A stretch of DNA of 64,000 nt from Agreia sp. COWG (GTDB lineage: Bacteria; Actinomycetota; Actinomycetes; Actinomycetales; Microbacteriaceae): the NCBI RefSeq assembly GCF_904528075.1, contig NZ_LR882035.1:1178001-1242000 (forward strand), read 5' to 3'. Shown here in pieces: positions 38,072-50,297 of the stretch. The position numbers and the translations under genes are program-made. The notes under the pieces are model-generated. The model searched no databases. It saw nothing but the letters and a program-made list of their open reading frames with translations, and was not told where the DNA came from. How positions within the stretch are numbered: position 1 is the first letter of the stretch; every line of letters begins with the position of its first letter.

Positions 38072-39340
38072 ATGCCCGAGCAGACTCAGAGCGAGACCGC
38101 GTTCATCGAGAAACTGGATGCCGGACGGACCGCCGCGCGCAGCCTCGCGTCGGCCACGACACTCGTCAAGAACCGCGCGCTGACGGCGATCGCGGCCGAG
38201 CTCCGCGGCCACGTCGATGTGATCATCGCCGCCAATGAAGTGGACCTCGCCAACGGACGTCAGAACGGCCTCTCAGAGGGCATGCTCGACCGCCTGACAC
38301 TCGATGTCGGTCGCATCGACTCTCTCGCAGAGGCGACGGAAGACCTCGTGGGCCTCGTCGACCCTATCGGCGAGACGGTGCGCGGGCGCTCACTGCCGAA
38401 CGGCCTGCGCATCGATGAGGTGCGCGTTCCCTTCGGGGTCGTCGGCGCCATCTACGAGGCGCGCCCGAACGTGACCATCGATATCGCCGCCCTGGCCATC
38501 AAGAGCGGGAACGCGGTGGTGCTTCGCGGGGGATCCGCCGCGGAGAACACCAACAGGGTGCTCGTCGGGCTGCTCCAGAACGCCCTTGCGGCGGCGGGAC
38601 TCCCGCGAGACGCGGCACAGACCATCGACGAGTTCGGCAGAGAGGGAGCCGGCCGTCTCATGACGGCGCGCGGTTATGTCGACGTTCTCATTCCCCGCGG
38701 CAGCGCTGCGCTCATCAACAGGGTGGTCACCGAATCCACCGTCCCGGTCATCGAGACCGGGGCCGGGGTGGTGCACGTCTTTTTGGACGAGAGCGCCGAT
38801 CTGGCCATGGCCACAGCGATCGTGCACAACTCCAAGGTGCAGCGCCCGAGCGTGTGTAACGCACTGGAGACGCTGCTGGTGCACGAGGCCGCGGCAGAAC
38901 GCCTCCTGCCCGGTGTGCTGGCCGAGCTGCGCGCATCCGGCGTCACGATTCACGGGGATCGGCGCACGCGTCAGATCTTCGCCGACTCGGTCGAGGCCAC
39001 CGAAGAGGACTGGGCGACGGAGTACATGACCCTCGACCTGGCCGTGAAGGTGGTGGCCGATGTCGGCGAGGCGATGCGGCACATCCGGCTGTATTCGACC
39101 CACCACACCGAGTCGATCGTCACCAACGACCTGGCGAACGCTGAGCGGTTTCTGCGGGAGGTCGACTCTGCCGCGGTGATGGTGAACGCGTCGACGCGGT
39201 TCACCGACGGGGGAGAGTTCGGCTTCGGCGCCGAGGTCGGCATCTCGACGCAGAAGCTGCACGCGCGCGGTCCTATGGGCCTTCCTGAGCTCACCAGTAC
39301 CAAATGGCTGGTGCGCGGAAGCGGACAGGTCCGCGCTTAG
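38072..39340 (+). CDS. proA: glutamate-5-semialdehyde dehydrogenase (gamma-glutamyl phosphate reductase)
   Basis: It reduces glutamyl 5-phosphate with NADPH, the second step of proline synthesis. The 422-residue aldehyde-dehydrogenase-fold product has IRVPFGVVGAIYEARPNVT-like and KSGNAVVLRGGSAAENTN in the NADPH-binding part, and the catalytic cysteine in RPSVCNALETLLVH. The ATG at 38072 is preferred to a GTG at 38066; no strong ribosome site is seen for either. It lies 26 bases after proB. Confidence 0.96.
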   Translation: MPEQTQSETAFIEKLDAGRTAARSLASATTLVKNRALTAIAAELRGHVDVIIAANEVDLANGRQNGLSEGMLDRLTLDVGRIDSLAEATEDLVGLVDPIGETVRGRSLPNGLRIDEVRVPFGVVGAIYEARPNVTIDIAALAIKSGNAVVLRGGSAAENTNRVLVGLLQNALAAAGLPRDAAQTIDEFGREGAGRLMTARGYVDVLIPRGSAALINRVVTESTVPVIETGAGVVHVFLDESADLAMATAIVHNSKVQRPSVCNALETLLVHEAAAERLLPGVLAELRASGVTIHGDRRTRQIFADSVEATEEDWATEYMTLDLAVKVVADVGEAMRHIRLYSTHHTESIVTNDLANAERFLREVDSAAVMVNASTRFTDGGEFGFGAEVGISTQKLHARGPMGLPELTSTKWLVRGSGQVRA

Positions 39341-39397
39341 CGGTATCCTTGAGCAACCGCGCATTTACCGCGCGGCTGAAGTCGACGAAAGAGAACC

Positions 39398-39619
39398 ATG
39401 TCCGTTGTGACAAGCCTCCTGGCTGAAGCCGAAGCCCACGCCCAGCTGCCATTTCCTGCCGTCGTCTTCGGACTGATCGCCTTCGTGATCTTCGCCGCTC
39501 TTGCCGCCGTCATGTGGAGCTACCGTGACGTGGCCAATCGCCACCCGCGCAAGACCGCCGCCTACACCGCCACGCACGACCCGCACGGGCACGCCGACCG
39601 CACCGGTGCGGACCACTAG
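39398..39619 (+). CDS. small membrane protein between proA and nadD
   Basis: A 73-residue protein with one membrane helix (VVFGLIAFVIFAALAAVMW, residues about 22-40) and a His/Asp-rich cytoplasmic tail (THDPHGHADRTGADH). GAAAGAGAACC precedes the ATG. I do not know a function; similar small proteins at this site occur in related actinobacteria (from memory, weak). Confidence 0.75.
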   Translation: MSVVTSLLAEAEAHAQLPFPAVVFGLIAFVIFAALAAVMWSYRDVANRHPRKTAAYTATHDPHGHADRTGADH

Positions 39620-39631
39620 CCCACGAGCATC

Positions 39632-40234
39632 GTGACCTCAGCCAGCTCGCGTCGCGCCCGCATCGGCGTGATGGGTGGCACGTTCGACCCCATCCACCAC
39701 GGTCACCTCGTGGCGGCCAGCGAGGTCGCCCAGTCTTTCGACCTCGATGAGGTCGTCTTCGTTCCCACCGGGCAACCGTGGCAGAAGAAGGTCGTCACCT
39801 CGGCCGAGCACCGTTATCTCATGACGGTGATCGCCACGGCGTCGAATCCCCGCTTCACGGTCAGCCGTGTCGACATCGATCGTGTCGGCGACACGTACAC
39901 GATCGACACCCTGCGCGACCTGCATGAACAGCGACCGGATGCCGATCTGTTCTTCATCTCGGGTGCCGATGCTATCGCTCAGATCCTCGGCTGGAAGAAC
40001 GCCGACGAATTGTGGTCGCTGGCCCACTTCGTGGCGGTGTCCAGGCCGGGACATCCGCTGTCCATTAGCGCTTTACCGCATGAAGACGTAAGCTATTTGG
40101 AAGTTCCGGCTCTAGCGATATCGTCTACTGACATACGCGGCCGGGTGGGCCGGGGTTTTCCGGTGTGGTACTTGGTACCCGACGGTGTCGTACAGTACAT
40201 CACCAAGCACCATCTATATCGGAGTATTGAATGA
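39632..40234 (+). CDS. nadD: nicotinate-nucleotide adenylyltransferase
   Basis: It makes deamido-NAD from nicotinate mononucleotide and ATP. The 200-residue nucleotidyltransferase has the [11 protein letters not shown] signature (residues 15-25) and [12 protein letters not shown] near the C-terminus, the ISSTxxR motif of the family. The GTG start at 39632 gives the usual short N-terminus. Its stop overlaps the next gene (ATGA). Confidence 0.96.
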   Translation: MTSASSRRARIGVMGGTFDPIHHGHLVAASEVAQSFDLDEVVFVPTGQPWQKKVVTSAEHRYLMTVIATASNPRFTVSRVDIDRVGDTYTIDTLRDLHEQRPDADLFFISGADAIAQILGWKNADELWSLAHFVAVSRPGHPLSISALPHEDVSYLEVPALAISSTDIRGRVGRGFPVWYLVPDGVVQYITKHHLYRSIE

Positions 40235-41292
40235 CGTTGTCCCCCGACGAGCAGCCGCTTACTCGGCGCCAGTTGCGCGAGCTCGAGCGAACGATGCCGA
40301 AGAAGGACCGCCAGGATCCTACGAAGGTGGCTGAAGAAGCCGCACGACGCGCATCCGAGCCCGCCGTCCCGCCGGTCGAAGAAACCGTCGCGCCCGAGCA
40401 GCAGAGCCACGCGTCAGACGCCGAAGAGGTCGTCGAAGATGCCGTCGTGGTCGAAGAACCCCAGAACGGCGTCGCGCAGCCAGCCTCCGTCGAGCGGGCC
40501 GACGCATCCGACGAAGAGTCGTCAGACTCCGGCCCCGTATCGAGCTTCGCCCCGCACGACGACGAGCCCCAGCAGATCGTCGAAGAGCTGGTCATCGACG
40601 ACGCGACGCCCGAGAACGTCTCTGTGACGACGGAGCCGTCCGACAGCGGCCCGGCGGGCAATGCCAACGCCGGCGATGCGGCGACCGACACCACGACCAT
40701 CGACGATGTGCCCATCGACGACGACCCCGAAGACGGCAACGCCGTCACCGAGATCACCGTCGAGCCTCTCTCGAGCGGGCCCATCCTGGCGCCGATCTTC
40801 CAGCCACCCGTCGTCCCTCCCACACAGACGTCCCCGGCGAAGATCGACGATGCGGATGCGTCCTTCGACGACCTGATCTCCTCGCGCACGGTCGGCTCGA
40901 CCAACTCGTCGCAGACGAGCGCGCTCGTGCTTCCCGCCGTTCCCAGCAGCATGGACATGGGAACCGCCCTCGACGAGACCGGTGAGGTCATCATCACGGG
41001 GTCGATCGATCTGCCCATGAGCATGGGCGCCAGTGGCGCCCCGGCGGCCGGAATCGAATCTAAAGACCTCGACTCGCTGCTCGACGCGGGCGAATCCGAG
41101 CAGGTCGACGGCGACGTAGCCCCCGTCAGCGCGAGCCGTGCCGTGAGCACGGGTGCATCGAACAATGCTCTCGTTGCACCTCCCAAGCGAGGCAGGGCCA
41201 ATGTGCCCGTCGTCCTCGCGATCACCGCGGGTGTTCTCGCGATCGGCGTGGTGGGTATTCTCATCGCCGCCTTTGTATTCAAGATTTTCTAG
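40231..41292 (+). CDS. acidic, disordered hypothetical protein with C-terminal membrane anchor
   Basis: A 353-residue protein. The N-terminus has the TRRQLRELE motif seen in many actinobacterial membrane proteins. Residues about 40-310 are acidic and low in complexity, with repeated Glu/Asp/Pro/Thr/Ser and the segment [24 protein letters not shown] single helix near the C-terminus ([26 protein letters not shown]) would anchor it with the acidic part in the cytoplasm. It overlaps nadD by four bases and lies 5 bases before rsfS. The function is unknown. Confidence 0.75.
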   Translation: MTLSPDEQPLTRRQLRELERTMPKKDRQDPTKVAEEAARRASEPAVPPVEETVAPEQQSHASDAEEVVEDAVVVEEPQNGVAQPASVERADASDEESSDSGPVSSFAPHDDEPQQIVEELVIDDATPENVSVTTEPSDSGPAGNANAGDAATDTTTIDDVPIDDDPEDGNAVTEITVEPLSSGPILAPIFQPPVVPPTQTSPAKIDDADASFDDLISSRTVGSTNSSQTSALVLPAVPSSMDMGTALDETGEVIITGSIDLPMSMGASGAPAAGIESKDLDSLLDAGESEQVDGDVAPVSASRAVSTGASNNALVAPPKRGRANVPVVLAITAGVLAIGVVGILIAAFVFKIF

Positions 41293-41297
41293 AACTT

Positions 41298-41678
41298 ATG
41301 ACAGCTTCCGAGCGCTCCATCGAACTTACCCAGGTCGCGGCTCTGGCCGCCGACTCCAAGCAGGCCTCCGACCTCGTCGCCCTCGACGTTTCCGGACCGC
41401 TGCCGCTTGCCGACATCTTCTTCCTCGCCTCAGGTCGTAACGAGCGCAACGTCGTCGCCATCGCCGAGGAGATCATCGACAAGCTCGGCGAGCAGGGTGT
41501 GAAGATTCTGCGCCGTGAGGGTCTCTCGGAGGGCCGTTGGGCACTCCTCGACTTCGGCGACATCGTGGTGCACGTGTTCCACGAGGAAGACCGCATGTAC
41601 TACTCGCTCGAGCGCCTCTGGAAGGACTGTCCCGTCGTTCCCATCGACGTGCCGTCGTCGAGCGAGGCGAACGCCTGA
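41298..41678 (+). CDS. rsfS: ribosome silencing factor RsfS
   Basis: RsfS binds L14 on the large subunit and blocks subunit joining when nutrients are low. The 126-residue product has the DUF143 fold: ALAADSKQASDLVALDVSGPLPLADIFFLASG, then RREGLSEGRWALLDFGDIVVHVFHEEDRMYYSLERLW. It closes the proA-to-rsfS run of plus-strand genes, in keeping with the usual nadD-rsfS linkage. Confidence 0.95.
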   Translation: MTASERSIELTQVAALAADSKQASDLVALDVSGPLPLADIFFLASGRNERNVVAIAEEIIDKLGEQGVKILRREGLSEGRWALLDFGDIVVHVFHEEDRMYYSLERLWKDCPVVPIDVPSSSEANA

Positions 41679-41783
41679 CTAAGTCTCGCATCGCGGCCGC
41701 CGATTTTCATTCGGCGGGATCCGTGTTGTAAGCTAGGCAAGTTGTTTCGAGCCGGTGTGAAGACACAGGGCGGAGACATGTTC

Positions 41784-41858
<75 letters not shown>

Positions 41859-41866
41859 GAATAGAT

Positions 41867-41892
41867 AAGGCCGCCCATCGGGCGGCCTTTTC
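41867..41892 (+). terminator. terminator after tRNA-Ala
   Basis: A 10-bp perfect stem (AAGGCCGCCC at 41867-41876 and its complement at 41880-41889) with an ATC loop is followed by TTTTCTGG. It ends the tRNA-Ala transcript. Confidence 0.9.
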
Positions 41893-41933
41893 TGGTTGAT
41901 GCGGCCGCTACCTGTGGCTATCGAGTCCACTGA

Positions 41934-41969
41934 TTGCACTCGATGTCTAAAAGTGCAAGACTGCACTCT

Positions 41970-41984
<15 letters not shown>
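41934..41984. promoter_or_regulatory. double palindromic operator overlapping the TetR start codon
   Basis: Two adjacent palindromes share the GTGCA core. TTGCACT (41934-41940) pairs with AGTGCAA (41952-41958), and TGCACTCT (41962-41969) pairs with AGAGTGCA (41977-41984). The second spans the ATG at 41970. Four half-sites suggest two TetR dimers and tight autorepression. Confidence 0.85.
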
Positions 41985-45289
<3,305 letters not shown>

Positions 45290-45295
45290 TGGATA

Positions 45296-45313
45296 TAGTT
45301 TACTAGTAAACTA
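45296..45313. promoter_or_regulatory. 18-bp perfect palindrome, MarR operator
   Basis: TAGTTTACTAGTAAACTA is a perfect palindrome with the size and AT-rich symmetry of MarR-family operators. It lies in the 46-base gap between the FUSC and MarR start codons, so one site could control both. Confidence 0.88.
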
Positions 45314-45335
45314 CAACGTAGGTGGGTGGTGAGAA

Positions 45336-45845
45336 ATGCGCACGAACGACGCGGTAGATGAGATTCAGCATCAGTGGGGCCGCGTGCGCCCAGAGCTGGA
45401 TCTCGACGGAATCGCCGTCGTCGGCCGCGTTCTCCGCAGTGCAGCGCTGATCGTGCAGCGCAGCGACGAGGTGCTGGCCCGCCATGGGCTCAGCCGGGGC
45501 GAATTCGATATTCTGGCGGCCCTTCGCCGCTCGGGCAGGCCGCAGTCCCCGGGCACCCTGCGCACCATCTCGCTCGCGTCTGGCCCTGCGACGACGAAAA
45601 GGCTCAAGTCCCTCGCGGGCAGGGGGTTGATCGTTCGGGCGGCCAATCCGAGCGACGGGCGAGGCGTGCTCATCTCGCTCACGTCCCCTGGCATTGCGCT
45701 CGTCGACGAGGTCTTGCCCGTTCAGCTCGACGCCGAACGCGAGCTTCTCGCCGGGATCGAACCGGGGGAGCGGCCGGCCGTGGTCGAATCGCTGAGACGC
45801 GTGCTGTCGAGCATCGAACACGCCGGGTCGCACGGGCAGAACTAG
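45336..45845 (+). CDS. MarR family winged-helix regulator
   Basis: The 169-residue product is a MarR repressor: a winged helix with LSRGEFDILAALRRSGRPQSPGTLRTI and SGPATTKRLKSLAGRGLIVRAANPSDGRGVLISLT (recognition helix and wing), flanked by dimerisation helices. The operator lies 22 bases upstream. Ligands for such proteins are often phenolic or other aromatic compounds, which fits the divergent FUSC exporter. The downstream UbiA gene is 37 bases away and may be co-transcribed. Confidence 0.93.
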   Translation: MRTNDAVDEIQHQWGRVRPELDLDGIAVVGRVLRSAALIVQRSDEVLARHGLSRGEFDILAALRRSGRPQSPGTLRTISLASGPATTKRLKSLAGRGLIVRAANPSDGRGVLISLTSPGIALVDEVLPVQLDAERELLAGIEPGERPAVVESLRRVLSSIEHAGSHGQN

Positions 45846-45882
45846 TCCAACGGGTGCGAGCGGTGTTCCTATACTTCGAATT

Positions 45883-46716
45883 ATGATCTGGGCTCTCGTT
45901 CGCGCATCGCACCCGGGGCCCGCGACCGCGGTCACGCTCGTCACCGTCGTTCTCGCCGCGGGAATCGGTCTCGACGGGCCCCGCATCGTTCTGGTCGGTG
46001 CCGCCATGTTGGCTGGCCAGCTGTCGATCGGCTGGAGCAACGACTGGATCGATGCCGAGCGCGACATCGCGGTCGCCAGGGCCGACAAGCCCATCGCGTC
46101 CGGACGCGTGACGCGCCGCGCCGTCGGGATCGCCGCCGTCGTGGCGCTGGCGGCATCCGTGCCCCTGTCGCTCGGCCTCGGGCTGCCGGCGGCCCTCGTC
46201 AACCTCGTGGGCATCGCCTCGGGGTGGAGTTACAACGCGGCACTGAAGCGAACGCTCGCGTCCGGGATACCGTATCTCGTCACCTTCGGCACGCTGCCGC
46301 TGTTCGTGACGCTGTCGGATGAGCCGGCCCAGCCAGCCACCTGGTGGGCGCTTGCCGCCGGGGCGATGCTGGGTTTCGGCGCCCACTTCGCCAACGTGCT
46401 GCCCGATCTCGACGACGATGCCCGCACCGGGGTACGGGGGCTGCCCCACGCGATCGGGCGTGTCCCGTCCGGGATCACCGCCTTCGTCGCGCTCGCCACC
46501 GCCTCTGCGCTCGCCGCGGGGGGACTCACCGTGGCCGATGCGCGCGTTCTTCCGCTCGCGATCGTCGGACTCGCCGTAACCGTCGTGGTGGCCGTGGGAG
46601 GAATAGCGATCGTCGTTCGCAGGCCTCCCACACGGCTGCTGTTTCAGTTGATCATCGTCTGCGCGATCGTCGATGTCGTGATGCTCGCGATCGCAGGCCG
46701 CGCGATCGTGGCCTGA
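45883..46716 (+). CDS. UbiA family prenyltransferase
   Basis: A 277-residue integral membrane enzyme of the UbiA superfamily, which transfers prenyl groups to aromatic or lipid acceptors. It has the first Asp-rich motif NDWIDAERD (near 53-61), the second motif NVLPDLDDDA (near 171-180), and about eight helices. The acceptor is not predictable; no menaquinone genes are adjacent. Its proximity to a MarR gene and a FUSC exporter may indicate aromatic metabolism, which is speculative. Confidence 0.93.
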   Translation: MIWALVRASHPGPATAVTLVTVVLAAGIGLDGPRIVLVGAAMLAGQLSIGWSNDWIDAERDIAVARADKPIASGRVTRRAVGIAAVVALAASVPLSLGLGLPAALVNLVGIASGWSYNAALKRTLASGIPYLVTFGTLPLFVTLSDEPAQPATWWALAAGAMLGFGAHFANVLPDLDDDARTGVRGLPHAIGRVPSGITAFVALATASALAAGGLTVADARVLPLAIVGLAVTVVVAVGGIAIVVRRPPTRLLFQLIIVCAIVDVVMLAIAGRAIVA

Positions 46717-46732
46717 GGCTCCAAAGACGAGA

Positions 46733-47899
46733 TCAATACCAGTGGGGTGAGCGTGAGTTCCACTTGCTCCAGGCGGAGCACGGCGTGCCGTACGCGTCAC
46801 GGATGTAGTTCAGACCCCAGACGATCTGCGTCTGCGCGTTGGTTTGCCAGTCGTCGGCGACGGACGACATTTTGTTGGCAGGCCAGGACTGAGGGATGCC
46901 GTAGGCCCCGCTGTCGGGGTTGTAGGCGTTGACGCGCCATCCCGATTCGCCGATCCACAACTGCACGAGGCAGCTCTGCTGGTCGCCGCCCCACCCGTAG
47001 GAGCCGAGTAGGCCGAACGCGATCTGCTGCGCCTCGGCAGGGGAGGCGATGCTACCGGAGTCGGGAACCCAGGAGCTGCCGCTGCCCGTGTTCGCCGCGT
47101 CTCGAGCCGCTGCCTCCTCTGCGATCCTGGCGCGTTCGGCCTCTTCGGCCTTTTTCGCCTCGCCATCTCGATAGCTCTGCTCGACGGCGGCCGTGCTGTT
47201 CTTGAGCGTGGCGAGCTGCGCATAGAGGGTGTCGCTGTGCGCCTTCTCCTCCGCCACTTGTTCGTCTACAGCATCTTGCGCTGCCTTCGCCGCAGCGAGC
47301 GCGTTCTCGGCCTCGCCCGCGAGCCTGTCTCGCTCGACGACGGCCGCGTCGGCCTGCGCTTGCAATGAGCTGGCGTTGTTGGCTGCGAGTACGGCCGCGT
47401 CTCGCATCCCGGACGTCTGCGAGGTCAGCTGGCTCATCGTTCCCAGCCGGTAGAGCAGGGTATCGGAGTCGTCGCCGCTGAGCATCAGCTTCACCGCGCC
47501 GTTGTCCCCTCCGGACTTGTACAGCTGGGCCGCGATCGTTCCGACCTGGCGTTTGGTGGATTCGGCGGTGGCCTGAGCCGCGGTGGCCTGGGCCTGGAGG
47601 CTGTCTGCCGAGGTCTGGGCCGCGTCACGGTTGTACGTGGCGAGCAGGTATTCCTGGCCGCGCTTCAGCTTCTCATTCGTGAGGGTGGTGGCGGTCGCCT
47701 CGAGCTGGTCGAGCAGCGCCGAAATGTTGTCGGCCTCCGCCTGGGCTGCGGCCTGGTTCTGCTTGGCCGCCTGCACGTCGTCCCACGAGGGGTAATCGGC
47801 GGTGCTGACCTGGCCGGCGGAGACGCCATTGAGGGGTGTTGCGACGAGGGCGACGACCGTCGCCAGTACGCCGAACAATCGGAGGGCGGGCTGTCTCAT
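46733..47899 (-). CDS. secreted coiled-coil protein with lysozyme-like C-terminal domain
   Basis: The 388-residue product has a signal peptide (residues 1-29), a long coiled-coil with two segments (residues about 35-270, rich in Ala/Glu/Gln), and a C-terminal domain of about 90 residues with CLVQLWIGESGWRVNAYNPDSGAYGIPQSWP and CSAWSKWNSRSPHWY. This resembles transglycosylase or aggregation-promoting-factor domains, with Glu in GESGW as the likely catalytic residue. It probably acts on peptidoglycan outside the cell. The start is the ATG at 47899 that begins the signal peptide. Most of the coiled-coil region resembles CwlO/RipC-type proteins. Confidence 0.88.
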   Translation of the reverse strand: MRQPALRLFGVLATVVALVATPLNGVSAGQVSTADYPSWDDVQAAKQNQAAAQAEADNISALLDQLEATATTLTNEKLKRGQEYLLATYNRDAAQTSADSLQAQATAAQATAESTKRQVGTIAAQLYKSGGDNGAVKLMLSGDDSDTLLYRLGTMSQLTSQTSGMRDAAVLAANNASSLQAQADAAVVERDRLAGEAENALAAAKAAQDAVDEQVAEEKAHSDTLYAQLATLKNSTAAVEQSYRDGEAKKAEEAERARIAEEAAARDAANTGSGSSWVPDSGSIASPAEAQQIAFGLLGSYGWGGDQQSCLVQLWIGESGWRVNAYNPDSGAYGIPQSWPANKMSSVADDWQTNAQTQIVWGLNYIRDAYGTPCSAWSKWNSRSPHWY

Positions 47900-47937
47900 A
47901 CGGTCAAGGCTAGGCGACACCCCTGGGAATTGCGGGA

Positions 47938-48564
47938 TTACGAGAAGTCGGGCTCGCGGGTCCTCGAGCGCTTGAGCTCGAAGAAACCGTCGTACGACGC
48001 CGCTGCGACCACCCCGTCCCACAAGGCCAGGGCCTGCTCGCCCTTCGGCGCGGGAGAGATGACGGGGCCGAAGAATGCGACGCCATTGACGGCGATGATG
48101 GGCGTGCCCACGTCTTCTCCGACGAGGTCGATGCCGCTGGAGTGGGACGCGCGCAGTTCGGCCTCGAACTCGAAGACGCCGTTCTCGTCGGGCTCAGCCC
48201 GCTGTGCGAGCTCGGCCTCGAGGCCCGCTTCGGCGAGCGACTCGGCGATGACGGCCTCGACGTCGGTGGCCCGCTCCTCGAGGTGGATGCGCCTGCCCAG
48301 GGCGTCGTAGAGAGGCTTGAGCGCCTGCGGGCCGTGCAGGGCCTCGGCCGTGGCGACGACACGGGCATAACGCAGCGCCCGGGGAAAGAACGCCCTGTAA
48401 CTCTCGGGCACATCGTTGTTCTCGTTGAGTATCGCCAGGCTCATGATGTGCCAATGCACGTCGAGGGTGCGGTGCCCCGCCACCTCGTCGACCCAGCGGC
48501 TAGTCATCCAGGCCCAGGGGCAGGACGGGTCGAACCAGAAATCAACTCGTGTGTCGTTCGTCAT
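47938..48564 (-). CDS. DsbA-like mycothiol-dependent nitroreductase family protein (Rv2466c-like), monothiol form
   Basis: The 208-residue product has a thioredoxin fold: VDFWFDPSCPWAWMTSRWVDEV at the N-terminus, a helical insert, and VGTPIIAVNGVAFFGPVISPAPKGE with the cis-proline. It resembles M. tuberculosis Rv2466c, which reduces substrates with mycothiol and activates nitro prodrugs (from memory). Where Rv2466c has CPWC, this has CPWA: the resolving cysteine is Ala, so only Cys15 remains. It lies 38 bases upstream of the lysozyme-like gene on the same strand and is divergent from YceI. Confidence 0.88.
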   Translation of the reverse strand: MTNDTRVDFWFDPSCPWAWMTSRWVDEVAGHRTLDVHWHIMSLAILNENNDVPESYRAFFPRALRYARVVATAEALHGPQALKPLYDALGRRIHLEERATDVEAVIAESLAEAGLEAELAQRAEPDENGVFEFEAELRASHSSGIDLVGEDVGTPIIAVNGVAFFGPVISPAPKGEQALALWDGVVAAASYDGFFELKRSRTREPDFS

Positions 48565-48725
48565 ACATCCATTCTCATGCGTGTTGCGCCACGTGACGTT
48601 CACCGCTCGGATACTCAGGCAGAAATGTGGGCGTGGTGGAATAATCTGACCGGTACATGCATTTGTATCGAAGTGGCGCGCATCGATAGCCACCCCCTGT
48701 GTCCCTTTCTACGAAAAGAGAAATC

Positions 48726-49280
48726 ATGACTGACACCATCTCCATCCCGGGTTACAAGGCCGGCACCTGGACCGTGGACCCCTCGCACTCCGAGGTCTCG
48801 TTCAGCGTTCGCCACCTGCTCATCAGCAAGGTCAAGGGCAAGTTCGAGAAGTTCGACGCCACGTTCACCACCGGCGAGAACCCCCTCGACTCCTCCGTCA
48901 AGGCCAGCGCCGAGGTCGCGTCGATCAACACGAACGACGAGAACCGCGACGGTCACCTGCGCACCAACGACTTCTTCGACGCCCCCACGCACCCCGAGCT
49001 CACGTTCGTTTCGACCGGTATCCGCTACGAGGGTGGCGACTTTCTGGTCGATGGCGACCTGACGATCAAGGGCGTCACCAAGCCGGTGACGTTCGACCTC
49101 GAGTTCGGCGGCTTCCAGGACGACCTGTACGGCAACTACAAGGCCGGACTCACCGCGACCACCAAGATCAACCGCAACGACTTCGGCGTGAACTGGAACG
49201 CTCCGCTCGAGACCGGTGGAGTGCTCGTCGGCGACGAGGTCACCATCACGATCGACCTGCAGGCTGCCCTGCAGAAGTAG
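48726..49280 (+). CDS. YceI family lipid-binding protein
   Basis: The 184-residue product is a YceI beta-barrel: GTWTVDPSHSEVSFSVRHLLISKVKGKF at the start, then NRDGHLRTNDFFDAPTHPELTFVST and NRNDFGVNWNAPLETGGVLVGDEVTI. These proteins bind isoprenoids or other lipids. No signal peptide is present, so it is cytoplasmic, as usual in actinobacteria. The ATG at 48726 follows an AAAGAGAAA site; an upstream GTG at 48699 would add nine residues. A strong hairpin follows. Confidence 0.93.
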   Translation: MTDTISIPGYKAGTWTVDPSHSEVSFSVRHLLISKVKGKFEKFDATFTTGENPLDSSVKASAEVASINTNDENRDGHLRTNDFFDAPTHPELTFVSTGIRYEGGDFLVDGDLTIKGVTKPVTFDLEFGGFQDDLYGNYKAGLTATTKINRNDFGVNWNAPLETGGVLVGDEVTITIDLQAALQK

Positions 49281-49297
49281 TCACGAGACGCATTCTC

Positions 49298-49334
49298 CGC
49301 TGCCGCCGCCCGGTTCGCCCGGACGGCGGCAGCG
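49298..49334. terminator. hairpin between convergent YceI and hydrolase genes
   Basis: An 11-bp perfect stem (CGCTGCCGCCG at 49298-49308 and its complement at 49324-49334) with an inner CCGG-type pairing is followed by TCGTTTAA. It likely terminates both converging genes. Confidence 0.85.
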
Positions 49335-49358
49335 TCGTTTAATCACGCACGGTCATGA

Positions 49359-50297
49359 TCAGGGGCGGGACTCGCCGAGCAGACCGAGGGCGGCGAGCGT
49401 GCCGACAGGGCGCTCGATGTGAGCGAAATGGCCGCAATCGGGCACCTCCGTCAACACGATGCCGGGGATGACGACGATCAGGTCTGCCAGATCGGACGCG
49501 GGTACGAACACGTCGTCTGCGCCCCGGACGGCCCAGACAGGGCACCGGACGGTGGGCCACAGCCGGGAGGTGGCATAGCCACGCGTCTCTTCGGCCGCAC
49601 GAACGAACGTGTCGGGCCTCACCTCGTCGGCGAGGGCATCGATGACGCTCTGCGGCATCCTGGCCGGGTGCCTGAACAGAGGCGACATGAGAACGCGCAG
49701 GAGCCCGAGCCGGCGCGCGAGAAGGACGGGGCCGCTAGCTCGATCGCCGAATGTGCGCAGCACGCGGAACACGCCGAGCAGCATGGTGAACGCCGGCACC
49801 TCTCCGAAGCGCCTGAGAGGATGCTCGATGCTCTCGAGGATGGCGAACGACGTCGACGACACGAGCCGCACCGCCGTCACACAGTCCGGACGTGTGGCCG
49901 CCAGGTGCAACGCGATGAACCCGCCGAGCGAATGCCCGACGACATCGACCCGTTCGTAGCCCAGCGCGCCGCGCACGACCTGCCACACCGTATCGGCCAG
50001 CGCATCCAGGGTCAGGCGAGACCGGATGTCCGGGCCGGGCGAGTCGCCCCAGCCCGGCAGATCGATGGCGACAATATCGCCGAGGGGATGTCCCTCGGCT
50101 ACGGCGGTGGCCAGCATCGGTGTCCACGTCGTCCAGGATCCGGCAGCGCCATGCAATAACAGGGTTGCTATGGACGACGTGCGATGCGGTGAGTGGCGAA
50201 CGGCGACGGAGCCGAGCTCGGTGTCGACCCGGCTCGTCGTGAGGCCGAGTTCGCGATCGTCGGCGACGAGACCGCGCGGAGCGTAGGGCTCGCCCAT
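49359..50297 (-). CDS. alpha/beta-fold hydrolase
   Basis: The 312-residue product has the alpha/beta hydrolase core: TLLLHGAAGSW (oxyanion region), the nucleophile elbow VDVVGHSLGGFIAL with Ser, a cap domain, and the late CPVWAVRGADDVFVPASDL and PDCGHFAHIERP, holding the Asp and His of the triad. The substrate is unknown. Its ATG overlaps the stop of the HTH_42 gene by one base (TGATG), indicating coupling. Confidence 0.9.
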   Translation of the reverse strand: MGEPYAPRGLVADDRELGLTTSRVDTELGSVAVRHSPHRTSSIATLLLHGAAGSWTTWTPMLATAVAEGHPLGDIVAIDLPGWGDSPGPDIRSRLTLDALADTVWQVVRGALGYERVDVVGHSLGGFIALHLAATRPDCVTAVRLVSSTSFAILESIEHPLRRFGEVPAFTMLLGVFRVLRTFGDRASGPVLLARRLGLLRVLMSPLFRHPARMPQSVIDALADEVRPDTFVRAAEETRGYATSRLWPTVRCPVWAVRGADDVFVPASDLADLIVVIPGIVLTEVPDCGHFAHIERPVGTLAALGLLGESRP

